Of a stretch of DNA of 33,062 nucleotides, positions 16,629 to 23,746 are shown piece after piece. Position 1 is the stretch's first letter, and the number at the start of each line of letters is the position of its first letter. A program made the translations under genes and the position numbers. The stretch spans positions 1-33,062 of the forward strand of contig JAFXIT010000047.1 of the NCBI GenBank assembly GCA_017532825.1, given 5' to 3'. The notes under the pieces were generated by a model. That model did not search any database and had not been told where the DNA came from. It was given only the letters and a program-made list of their open reading frames with translations. The stretch comes from Clostridia bacterium (lineage in GTDB: Bacteria; Bacillota; Clostridia; Oscillospirales; QAMX01).

Positions 16629-17436
16629 AAGAAGGATTTTTATACTGCTGTCGTCAGCGGCGATCGCTGCGGCCTTGCTTGCCGATGCGAAGGGCGTGAC
16701 CGAGGGGGCGGTGTCGGGGCTTGAAACTGCGGCGTTCAGGGTAATACCGTCGGTGTTTCCGCTGTCGGTGCTTTTCGGAATACTGCGCAGGGCCGCAGGC
16801 ATATCCTCGCCCTACCTCGCAGGGATCTTAGGAGGGTATCCTTTGGGCGCACAGTGCGTCGCAGGGATGCTTGACGAGGGACGGACAGACTCCGAGCGTG
16901 CCGCATGGCTTGTCTGCTTTTGTAATAATCCGGGGCCCGCATTTGTCATATCGGGGATAGGGCAGGGGGTGTTCGGAAGCATGAAGGCAGGTATTTTGCT
17001 TGAGGGGTCGGTGTTGGCGGTGTCGGGGATTGGATACCTTTTGACCTGCGCAAGACGGAAGAATACTCCCTCTGTTGTAGCGTCCGAGGAACCCTTGGTG
17101 CGCTCGCTTACGGCGTCGGTAGCCTCCGGCGCAGAGGGCATGGTGGTGCTGACGGGGTACATAGTACTCTTTCGGGCGCTTGGCGCAGTACTTCCCATAC
17201 CCTCCGCAGCGGCAGGACTTTTTGAGATGTCGGGCGGTATCTTTTCGGTAAAGAGCCTTCCGCAGGCGGCTTTTTTGCTAAACTTCGGGGGCCTTTGCGT
17301 CATGGCCCAGGCGATGAGCTTTTTTAAAAACGGCGGCTTTGCGTTAAGATATATCCTCTGTAAGCTCGCTCTCGGAGGTCTTGCGGCGACATTGGTAAAA
17401 ATTTGTCAGGAGATATGGAAATTTTGTGCGGTATAG
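16624..17436 (+). CDS. YlbJ-like sporulation membrane protein (nucleoside-recognition/Gate domain), start uncertain
   Basis: A membrane protein of about 270 residues. GGYPLGAQ and CFCNNPGPAFVISGIGQGVFGSMKAG are the signature segments of YlbJ, a sporulation integral membrane protein of the mother cell. Several hydrophobic segments cover most of the length. Bacillus YlbJ is about 400 residues, so this is a shorter form. No ATG, GTG or TTG lies in frame before TTG at 16675, yet the frame upstream encodes a fitting first membrane segment (RRIFILLSSAAIAAALL). Initiation may be at ATT 16624, 6 nt after GGGGTGA, or the ATG at 16617 (off by one base) may be the true start with a one-base insertion in the read sequence. 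Coordinates given assume 16624. Confidence 0.6.
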   Translation: MIRRIFILLSSAAIAAALLADAKGVTEGAVSGLETAAFRVIPSVFPLSVLFGILRRAAGISSPYLAGILGGYPLGAQCVAGMLDEGRTDSERAAWLVCFCNNPGPAFVISGIGQGVFGSMKAGILLEGSVLAVSGIGYLLTCARRKNTPSVVASEEPLVRSLTASVASGAEGMVVLTGYIVLFRALGAVLPIPSAAAGLFEMSGGIFSVKSLPQAAFLLNFGGLCVMAQAMSFFKNGGFALRYILCKLALGGLAATLVKICQEIWKFCAV

Positions 17437-17444
17437 TGTATAAT
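17416..17444 (+). promoter_or_regulatory. Possible promoter for the 17472-22080 gene cluster
   Basis: TGGAAA, 17 nt, TATAAT, overlapping the 3' end of the YlbJ-like gene and 27 nt upstream of the small Cys-rich gene. The -10 is perfect and the -35 weak. Confidence 0.45.
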
Positions 17445-17471
17445 AAAGAGAAGTAAAATGGAGGGATAGGT

Positions 17472-17669
17472 ATGCTTACCGAAAAACGATGCGAAAAGCG
17501 CTGTGAATACTGTGCCTGGGCGGACAAAACGGCAGGCGGAGATATGCTTTGTTATTATCACGGTCCCGTAGACAAGGACAATTCCTGCAGAAGATACAAA
17601 TACGATCCCTTCAAGCGGGTACCCGAGAGACCTGCCGAGCTTAAAAAGACCGAGATAGAGACACTTTAA
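17472..17669 (+). CDS. Small conserved Cys-rich protein, probably metal binding
   Basis: A 65-residue protein. Cysteines are arranged C-x3-C-x2-C near the N terminus (CEKRCEYC, residues 7-14), then LCYYH (Cys27, His30) and CRRYKYDPFKRVPERP (Cys39). This layout suggests a small zinc or other metal site. The CRRYKYDP-type C-terminal motif is one I recognise from short hypothetical proteins of Clostridia, without known function. GGAGGGATAGGT precedes the ATG. It lies 9 nt before the PHP phosphatase gene and probably shares its transcript. Confidence 0.75.
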   Translation: MLTEKRCEKRCEYCAWADKTAGGDMLCYYHGPVDKDNSCRRYKYDPFKRVPERPAELKKTEIETL

Positions 17670-17678
17670 GGAGAAACC

Positions 17679-18503
17679 ATGCTGTTTGACGTTCATACCC
17701 ACACCACCAGCTCTCACGACGGTAAAAGCACCCCCTTTGAGATGTGTGAGGCTGCCATCGAAAAGGGAATAAAGGTGCTTGCTTTTACCGAGCATTGGGA
17801 TGCTTTTGAGACCTATATTTCCGGAATGCTTGACGACGATGGAAGATGCGTCGCATTCCGTGAAAACGAGCTCCACGACAGCTTCTTTGAGGCTAAGGAA
17901 AGGTACGGAGACAGGCTGACCCTTCTCTACGGCATCGAGTTCGGAGAACCCTCCCTTAAGCCTACCGAGGCCAAAGAGCTCGTTGCAAGGCAGAAATTTG
18001 ATATGATAATGGGCTCGGTGCACGTGCTTGACGGCGATATGGATATAATACCCTACGCCGCATCGGGTGCCTCGGCAGAGGAGATAATGGATAAATATCT
18101 CGACAGAGAGATCGCCATGGCAAAAATGTGCATTGCCGACAGCCTCAGCCATCTGGATTATCCCCTGAGGTACGTAAAGGTGGCACCTGGTGAGAAGCTG
18201 AGCCTTCTTCCCTACAGGGAAAGGGTGCGGGAGCTTCTCCGTATCACCGCCCAAAACGGCATGGCTCTTGAGATAAACGGAGCGGGGCTTGTCAAGGCTA
18301 CCAAATGCGTCGGTCCCGAGAAGTGGGTCATAGAGGACTATCTCTCCTTTGGCGGACAGTACATAACCTTCGGAAGCGATGCACATCTTGCACAGGATCT
18401 GCTTCGGGGCTACAACGAGAGTATGGCTCTTGCACGGGAGGCCGGCGTGAAGTATGCGGTATACTTCAAGGAACGCCGTCCCCATCCCTTCAGGATAGAT
18501 TGA
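17679..18503 (+). CDS. Histidinol-phosphatase-like PHP protein (HisJ type)
   Basis: A 274-residue PHP phosphatase. All expected metal-binding motifs are visible: DVHTHT (His6, His8), SSHDGKS (His13, Asp14), TEHWD (His39), YGIEFGE, GSVHVLDGD, SHLDYP and FGSDAH. Length and motif order match HisJ/HisK histidinol phosphatases, the penultimate step of histidine synthesis, but no other his gene is nearby, so the substrate may differ. AAGGAG precedes the ATG. The next gene is 13 nt downstream. Confidence 0.85.
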   Translation: MLFDVHTHTTSSHDGKSTPFEMCEAAIEKGIKVLAFTEHWDAFETYISGMLDDDGRCVAFRENELHDSFFEAKERYGDRLTLLYGIEFGEPSLKPTEAKELVARQKFDMIMGSVHVLDGDMDIIPYAASGASAEEIMDKYLDREIAMAKMCIADSLSHLDYPLRYVKVAPGEKLSLLPYRERVRELLRITAQNGMALEINGAGLVKATKCVGPEKWVIEDYLSFGGQYITFGSDAHLAQDLLRGYNESMALAREAGVKYAVYFKERRPHPFRID

Positions 18504-18516
18504 GGAGGATAAGAAA

Positions 18517-19002
18517 ATGGATGAACTCAAGCTTTTAAGCCTTATAGAAAAGGACGGCAGACTCACCCCCGCACAGCTGGCCGGTATGCTCGGCGAGGAC
18601 GAGGCGGAGGTCGCCGCCGTTATAAAAAAGCACGAGGAGGCAGGCACGATACTTTCCTATCCTGCCGTTATCGACTGGGAGAGGACCGACCGTGAGCTGG
18701 TGACCGCCCTTATCGAGGTAAAGGTAGTACCCCAGAGGGGAGAGGGCTTTGACCGTGTCGCCGCAAGGATATACCAGTACAAGGAGGTAGATTCGGTCTA
18801 CCTTATGTCGGGCGGCTTTGATCTGATGCTGCTTATCGAGGGTACGACGATGAAGGAGGTCGCACTCTTCGTGGCGCAGAAGCTTGCCGTTATGGAGTCG
18901 GTCTCGGCCACTGCGACCCATTTCGTGCTTAAAAAATACAAGGATAAGGGCGTCGTCTTCGTAAGCGAGGCTAACGAGGACAGACGTACTCCGATAGTTT
19001 AA
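18517..19002 (+). CDS. Lrp/AsnC family transcriptional regulator
   Basis: A 161-residue regulator. The N-terminal winged HTH (about 5-55, KDGRLTPAQLAGMLGEDEAEVAAVI) is followed by an Lrp-type ligand-binding RAM domain (about 65-145, with VDSVYLMSGGFDLMLLIEG). Members sense amino acids. It lies 18 nt upstream of an aminotransferase gene, a pairing common in Clostridia, so it probably controls this operon in response to the aminotransferase's substrate or product. GAGGAGG precedes the ATG. Confidence 0.9.
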   Translation: MDELKLLSLIEKDGRLTPAQLAGMLGEDEAEVAAVIKKHEEAGTILSYPAVIDWERTDRELVTALIEVKVVPQRGEGFDRVAARIYQYKEVDSVYLMSGGFDLMLLIEGTTMKEVALFVAQKLAVMESVSATATHFVLKKYKDKGVVFVSEANEDRRTPIV

Positions 19003-19020
19003 AAAGGACTGTTTCGGCAA

Positions 19021-20184
19021 ATGAATTTCAACGATATCATAAATCCCACAGTCGCAGGCATCAAGCCCTCGGGCATACGTAAGTTTTTTGACATGGCCTA
19101 CGGCATGGAGGGGGTCATATCCCTCGGTATAGGCGAGCCCGACTTCGTTACCCCCTGGCACGTGCGTGACGCGGGAATATATTCCCTTGAAAAGGGAAAT
19201 ACGATGTACACCCCCAATCCCGGTCTTCCCGAGCTTCGGAGGGTGCTTTGCGACTACCTTTCAAGGCGGTTCGGACTGTCCTACGAGGTTCCCGAGACCC
19301 TCGTTACCGTCGGCGGAAGCGAGGCCATCGACCTTGCGATACGTGCCGTTGTCAAGCCCGGCGACGAGGTCATCATCCCCGAGCCCTGCTTTGTCTGCTA
19401 CGACCCAATAACACGTCTGGCAGGGGGTACCCCCGTGGCGCTTGCCTGTCTGCCCGAGGATAATTTCAAGCTCGACCCCGAGCGCCTTGAGGCGGCCATT
19501 ACCCCAAGGACCAAGCTTCTGGTATTTCCCTTCCCCAACAACCCGACGGGTGCTGTGATGGGGCGGGAGGACCTTGAGGCGGTGGCCGAGGTGATCCGCA
19601 GGCACGATATTGCCGTTATTTCCGACGAGATATACGCCGAGCTTACATACACCGGCGAAAGACACGTCTCCATCGCATCCCTTGAGGGGATGAGGGAGCG
19701 CACGGTGGTAGTCTCGGGGCTTTCAAAGAGCCACGCTATGACGGGCTGGAGGCTTGGCTTTGCCGTCGGCCCACGTGAGATCATCGGACCGATGACCAAG
19801 ATACACCAGTTTGCGATCATGTGCGCCCCCATAATGAGTCAGTATGCCGCCATCGAGGCCCTTCGGGACGGAGACGGCGACATAGCCGATATGCACGAGG
19901 AATACGACCGCCGCAGGCGGCTCGTCACCGACGGCTTTAACCGTCTGGGTCTTACCTGCTTTGAGCCGATGGGAGCCTTTTACGTCTTCCCCGACATACG
20001 CTCCACGGGTATGACCTCGGCGGAATTCTGCGAGAGACTTTTAAAGGAAGCCAAGGTCGCCGTCGTACCCGGAGACGCCTTCGGAGAAAGCGGAGAGGGC
20101 TTTGTGAGGGTGTCCTACGCATATTCGGTAAAGCAGATAACCGCAGCGCTTGAGCGGATAGAGGAGTTTTTGAAGAATGTATAA
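19021..20184 (+). CDS. PLP-dependent class I/II aminotransferase
   Basis: A 387-residue fold-type I aminotransferase. Motifs include LGIGEPDF (35-42), YTPNPGLPELR (63-73), FPNNPTGA (171-178), SDEIY (201-205, with the PLP-contact Asp202 and Tyr205) and SGLSKSHAMTGWRLG (232-246, catalytic Lys236, phosphate-binding Arg244). It transfers amino groups between an amino acid and a 2-oxo acid; the subgroup resembles aspartate/aromatic aminotransferases. AAAAAGGA precedes the start. It overlaps the next gene by 8 nt. Confidence 0.93.
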   Translation: MNFNDIINPTVAGIKPSGIRKFFDMAYGMEGVISLGIGEPDFVTPWHVRDAGIYSLEKGNTMYTPNPGLPELRRVLCDYLSRRFGLSYEVPETLVTVGGSEAIDLAIRAVVKPGDEVIIPEPCFVCYDPITRLAGGTPVALACLPEDNFKLDPERLEAAITPRTKLLVFPFPNNPTGAVMGREDLEAVAEVIRRHDIAVISDEIYAELTYTGERHVSIASLEGMRERTVVVSGLSKSHAMTGWRLGFAVGPREIIGPMTKIHQFAIMCAPIMSQYAAIEALRDGDGDIADMHEEYDRRRRLVTDGFNRLGLTCFEPMGAFYVFPDIRSTGMTSAEFCERLLKEAKVAVVPGDAFGESGEGFVRVSYAYSVKQITAALERIEEFLKNV

Positions 20185-21298
20185 CACAGAAGGCAGACAC
20201 GTACATCTTGCAGCCTGTGCCGATTACGAATACGAGAGGGTCGAGAAAGCCGTCAAGGACTGCTTTGAGGCCTTTGACTTTCTGCCCTGTGTTAAAAATA
20301 AAAGGGTGCTTTTGAAGGTAAACCTCCTTTTGGCACTCGGTCCCGACCGTGCCGCAACGACCCATCCGTCGGTCGTTCGTGCCGCCGCAGGGCTCTGCCT
20401 TGAGGCAGGTGCGGTCTCGGTCACGATTGCAGACAGTCCCGGCGGCCCCTTCAACCGTTCAGCCCTTGAAAACGTCTACCGTGCTACGAGCATGACCGCC
20501 GCCGCAGAGCAAAGCGGTGCGATACTTAACTTCAACACCGATACCGTGACCAAAAACGGTATGACCCTGACGGCCTACCTTGACGATGCCGATGTCGTTA
20601 TAGATATCGCAAAGCTCAAGACCCATTCCTACGCCCGTATGACTGCGGCGGTAAAAAACCTTTACGGATGCATCCCGGGACTTAATAAGGCGGCCTACCA
20701 TGCAAAGAAAAACGAGAGAGGGGAATTTTCCCGCTTCGTCTGCGATATATGCGATACCGTAAGACCCGACTTTACCCTTATCGACGGCATCGTCGGTATG
20801 GAGGGCAAGGGTCCGAGCGGAGGTACGCCGAAGAAGGCGGGAGTTATCATAGCCTCCGACAACCCCCACTGTGCCGATCTTGCAGGCTCGGATATAATGT
20901 GTATGGGCGTCGGCAGGATACCCATCCTCAAGGAGGGTATACGCCGAGGCTACGCCCCCGAATCGGTCAATGCTCTTGAGCTCAGCGGAAGTGATATAGC
21001 TTCCCTCAGAACGCAGTTCGTACCCCCTCCGTATATGGAAAAATCGGGCATAATCGCCGTTGTGCCGGGGCCATTGAGAAGGCTTACAAACCGATTCCTT
21101 GAGCCCTATCCCGTCATCTCCGAGAGATATGTCGGGTGCGGAAAATGCGCCGAATCCTGCCCCCAGCATATCATCAAGATAGAAAACAAACGGGCGCACA
21201 TCGACTATAAGAGCTGCCAGAAGTGCTACTGCTGTCAGGAAATGTGCATACCGAAGGCAATCGACCTGCGCCGCAAGCTAAAGGTGCCGAAGTCATGA
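20177..21298 (+). CDS. DUF362 protein with C-terminal 2[4Fe-4S] ferredoxin domain
   Basis: A 373-residue protein. A DUF362 domain (about 1-300) contains LKVNLLLALGPDRAATTHP and DVVIDIAKLKTHSYARMTAAVKNLYGCIPG. The C terminus holds two cluster motifs, CGKCAESCPQ (Cys321, 324, 328) and CQKCYCCQEMCIP (Cys347, 350, 353, 357). The fourth ligand of each cluster would come from the other motif, as in bacterial ferredoxins. DUF362 proteins are widespread in anaerobes and their biochemical role is not settled. It overlaps the aminotransferase gene by 8 nt and ispE by four, so it is in the same operon. A cytoplasmic redox role is inferred from the clusters alone. Confidence 0.88.
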   Translation: MYNTEGRHVHLAACADYEYERVEKAVKDCFEAFDFLPCVKNKRVLLKVNLLLALGPDRAATTHPSVVRAAAGLCLEAGAVSVTIADSPGGPFNRSALENVYRATSMTAAAEQSGAILNFNTDTVTKNGMTLTAYLDDADVVIDIAKLKTHSYARMTAAVKNLYGCIPGLNKAAYHAKKNERGEFSRFVCDICDTVRPDFTLIDGIVGMEGKGPSGGTPKKAGVIIASDNPHCADLAGSDIMCMGVGRIPILKEGIRRGYAPESVNALELSGSDIASLRTQFVPPPYMEKSGIIAVVPGPLRRLTNRFLEPYPVISERYVGCGKCAESCPQHIIKIENKRAHIDYKSCQKCYCCQEMCIPKAIDLRRKLKVPKS

Positions 21299-22080
21299 AG
21301 GCGTATGCAAAGCTGAATCTGTCCCTTAAGATCGTCGGAAGACGGGAGGACGGTTATCATCTGCTTGAATCGGAGATGGTCAAGATCGACCTCTGCGACG
21401 AGGTGAAGATCGTACTTTCTCCGTCGGAGACTGCCGAGGTAGAGCTTGTCTGCAGCGATAAGACGCTTCCTGCCGACAGACGAAATACCGCCGTAAAGGC
21501 GGCGTTTGGGTATATGGATGCGGCGGGGATCGGCTGTAAAGCGGAGATAAATATACAAAAAAACATCCCAAGCGGAGCGGGGCTTGGCGGCGCCAGTGCC
21601 GATGCCGCAGCGGTGCTTTTGGCGATGGAGGAGAAATACGCCGCCCTCGGCCGTGAGAGGCTTACTGCCCTTGCCGCAAGGATAGGTGCGGACGTTCCCT
21701 TTGCACTTTACGGGCTTCACGCCCGTGTGGAAGGAATAGGCGAAAAGCTCACCGAGCTTCCGCCCGAACGGGTGGGGATAGTCCTTTGCAAGCCAAGCCG
21801 CAGTCTTTCGACGGCGGAGGTATTTGCAAGTTACGATCTTGATCCCTGCGAGTGCGGGGACAACGACCTTTACCCCGCCGCCCTTTCACTCTGTCCCGAG
21901 CTTTCGGATATTGCAGAGGCGATGGAGTCGCTTGGACTGAGGGCTTGTATGAGCGGAAGCGGAAGCACGATGTTTGCCCTTTCGAAGGACCCCGAGGCGG
22001 ATTCTTCCGAGCTTAAAAGGCTCTGTACGGACTGCTTTGTGAGGCCCGTACACACCCTTGACGAAATTTTATGGGTATAA
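21295..22080 (+). CDS. ispE: 4-diphosphocytidyl-2-C-methyl-D-erythritol kinase IspE
   Basis: A 261-residue GHMP kinase. It begins MKAYAKLNLSLKIVGRREDGYHLLES, the usual IspE start, contains the ATP-binding loop IPSGAGLGGASADAAA at 91-106 and ends with the motif MSGSGSTMFAL. It phosphorylates CDP-methylerythritol in the non-mevalonate isoprenoid pathway. The ATG at 21295 overlaps the upstream stop (ATGA), with AAGGTG about 9 nt before it; an in-frame start at 21223 would only add residues encoded across the upstream ferredoxin domain and is rejected. A terminator follows. Confidence 0.95.
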   Translation: MKAYAKLNLSLKIVGRREDGYHLLESEMVKIDLCDEVKIVLSPSETAEVELVCSDKTLPADRRNTAVKAAFGYMDAAGIGCKAEINIQKNIPSGAGLGGASADAAAVLLAMEEKYAALGRERLTALAARIGADVPFALYGLHARVEGIGEKLTELPPERVGIVLCKPSRSLSTAEVFASYDLDPCECGDNDLYPAALSLCPELSDIAEAMESLGLRACMSGSGSTMFALSKDPEADSSELKRLCTDCFVRPVHTLDEILWV

Positions 22081-22090
22081 TGCCTGCACT

Positions 22091-22132
22091 GCATATCGGT
22101 GATCACCGATATGCAATTTTTATTATTTTTTT
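22091..22132 (+). terminator. Intrinsic terminator after ispE
   Basis: A perfect palindrome (GCATATCGGTGA and its complement, 22091-22114) is followed by AATTTTTATTATTTTTTTT. It directly precedes the promoter of the MarR-type gene. Confidence 0.88.
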
Positions 22133-22141
22133 TGACAGGTA

Positions 22142-22170
22142 TTGACATTTTTGGACGGAAAGAGTATAAT
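22142..22170 (+). promoter_or_regulatory. Consensus sigma-A promoter of the MarR-type regulator operon
   Basis: TTGACA, 17 nt, TATAAT: both hexamers match consensus exactly. A second TTGACA-like element occurs at 22132. Unregulated this would be very strong; the adjacent operator suggests tight repression. Confidence 0.9.
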
Positions 22171-22197
22171 TCCAACGTTGAAACATCAACGTTGGAA
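22170..22197. promoter_or_regulatory. Perfect dyad operator, probably for the MarR-type regulator
   Basis: Half-sites TTCCAACGTTGA and TCAACGTTGGAA are perfect complements around a 4-nt centre (AACA). The operator starts at the last base of the -10 and covers the transcription start, a position that would block RNA polymerase. Autoregulation by the gene just downstream is inferred. Confidence 0.8.
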
Positions 22198-22211
22198 GGT
22201 GCGGATTGATT

Positions 22212-22676
22212 ATGGTAAAAAGATTTGAGAGATTTTCGTGTGCTATTTCGGAGATCTACCGCTGCTGGCACAAAATAGCCTATGATGAAATGGGCAAATA
22301 CGGCCTGCGCGGACCTCACGTAATCTACATTACGGCTCTCTACCGTTACAGCGACGGACTGAACGCAAAACAGCTCGGTCAGGTATGCAACAGGGACAAG
22401 GCTGACATCTCAAGAGCGATCACGCTCATGGAGAAAAAGGATATAGTATATAAGACTGCATCCGGCACCGGCTCTTACCGTGCTCGCATCAGTCTGACCC
22501 AGGAGGGCAGAGCGATGGCCGAGCGTATAATAGGTAAGGTAATGCAGGCCGTAGAGGTAGGCGGCAAGGGACTTGACGAGGAGCAGCGCGAGGTGTTCTA
22601 CGAGGCACTTGACCTCATTGCCGAAAATCTTCGCGAAATAAGTGAGAACGGGCTTCCGTCCGAAAAAGCGGAGTAA
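22212..22676 (+). CDS. MarR family transcriptional regulator
   Basis: About 154 residues with a winged HTH. The recognition region is LNAKQLGQVCNRDKADISRAITLMEKKDIV (about 54-83), followed by a beta wing (ASGTGSYRARISLTQEGRAMAERI) and a C-terminal helical dimerisation segment. MarR proteins repress genes until a ligand or oxidant binds. The ATG at 22212 has AAGGTG 10 nt upstream; a TTG at 22206 is an alternative. It is followed after 15 nt by the glycerophosphodiesterase gene, a likely target along with itself. Confidence 0.88.
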   Translation: MVKRFERFSCAISEIYRCWHKIAYDEMGKYGLRGPHVIYITALYRYSDGLNAKQLGQVCNRDKADISRAITLMEKKDIVYKTASGTGSYRARISLTQEGRAMAERIIGKVMQAVEVGGKGLDEEQREVFYEALDLIAENLREISENGLPSEKAE

Positions 22677-22691
22677 AAGAGGAGCCCAAGT

Positions 22692-23705
22692 ATGAAAAAG
22701 TGGCTTAAGATCCTGCTGATCGTGCTTGCGGCAGTTATTGCGGCCTATCTTGTCGTTGCGCTTCTTCCCAGAGGTGACAACTTCAAGGGAGACAACCCTA
22801 TGCTTAAGGACGGGGATATGCCCATCCTGATAGCCCACGGCGGCGGTAATCGGGAGTTTCCCGACAACACCCTTGAGGCCTTTTACAACGCCTACAGCGT
22901 GGATAAAAACGTCATGATGGAGACCGACGTCAGCATAACGAAGGACGGCGTTGTCATCCTCTCGCACGATACCACCCTTGACCGAAAGACCAACGTCACC
23001 GGCAGCATTGCCGATTGGAATTACAGTGATCTGATGGCACAGAAGGTGGATTTCGGCTACACAAATCCCACCGAGGACGGCCGTCTCTCGGGTGAAAGGG
23101 TACACTTTAAGACCGATGACGGTGTTGAAAGGTATCCCACCGACGTTACCTATCCCGACGGCGTGGAGCCCAGAGACCAAACGGTTTTTCTTGCGACCAC
23201 CCTTGAGGAGCTCATCGTCGCATTCCCCAATAACCGTATTAACGTCGAGATAAAGCAGTCGGGAGAGCTGGGAATGAAGGCTCTTGCCGAGATACTGCGT
23301 ATACTTGAAAGGCAGGATGCCTTTGACAGGGTAGTCCTTGCAAGCTTCCACGACGAGATATACGCCGAGTTTAAGCGTCTGCAGGCAGCAGGTGAGGTAC
23401 CGTCAGAGTTTATGTATTCGCCCGCTACCGGCGGAGCAACGAAGTTCTTTGTGCTCCAGCTTCTGAAGTTGGATATCTTCTTTAACGACGGTATGTGCGT
23501 TTTCCAGCTCCCGACAGAACAGCTTGGCTTTGACCTTGCCACCAAGGGACTTGTAAAGACCGCCCACAGACACAATCTTGCGGTGCACTACTGGACGATA
23601 AACGACGTTGAGGAAATGAAGCATCTCATCTCCATCGGCGCCGACGGCATTATGACCGACTATCCCCACAGACTCAAGGAAGTCTACGATTCGATGGGCA
23701 AATAA
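22692..23705 (+). CDS. Membrane-anchored glycerophosphodiester phosphodiesterase
   Basis: A 337-residue GDPD-family enzyme. An N-terminal membrane segment (about 5-25) would anchor the catalytic domain outside the cytoplasm. Catalytic-site motifs are IAHGGGNREFPDNTLEAF (the usual HRG is HGG here), METDVSITKDGVVILSHD with the metal-binding acids and second His, INVEIK, and a C-terminal HYWTINDVEEMKHLISIGADGIMTDYP. It would split glycerophosphodiesters into glycerol-3-phosphate and an alcohol. AGAGGAG precedes the ATG. The HRG-to-HGG change is seen in some family members and need not abolish activity. Co-transcribed with the MarR-type regulator. Confidence 0.9.
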   Translation: MKKWLKILLIVLAAVIAAYLVVALLPRGDNFKGDNPMLKDGDMPILIAHGGGNREFPDNTLEAFYNAYSVDKNVMMETDVSITKDGVVILSHDTTLDRKTNVTGSIADWNYSDLMAQKVDFGYTNPTEDGRLSGERVHFKTDDGVERYPTDVTYPDGVEPRDQTVFLATTLEELIVAFPNNRINVEIKQSGELGMKALAEILRILERQDAFDRVVLASFHDEIYAEFKRLQAAGEVPSEFMYSPATGGATKFFVLQLLKLDIFFNDGMCVFQLPTEQLGFDLATKGLVKTAHRHNLAVHYWTINDVEEMKHLISIGADGIMTDYPHRLKEVYDSMGK

Positions 23706-23710
23706 AGTAA

Positions 23711-23741
23711 AAAGACCCTCCCCGTTTGGGGAGGGTCCTTT
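23711..23741. terminator. Bidirectional intrinsic terminator
   Basis: Stem GACCCTCCCC/GGGGAGGGTC with a GTTT loop is flanked by AAAA and CCTTT. It lies between the convergent glycerophosphodiesterase and SulP genes and can serve both. Confidence 0.87.
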
Positions 23742-23746
23742 GCATA

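Noticed and set aside
17406..18647. 413-codon minus-strand frame opposite the small Cys-rich and PHP genes
   Set aside because: The plus strand encodes all PHP metal motifs; the minus frame has none of a known family.
21223..21294. N-terminal extension of IspE from 21223
   Set aside because: It is encoded by the ferredoxin-domain region of the upstream gene in another frame; the normal IspE N terminus starts at 21295.
22410..23351. 313-codon minus-strand frame opposite the MarR and glycerophosphodiesterase genes
   Set aside because: Antisense to two genes with clear domains; no own promoter or ribosome binding site.
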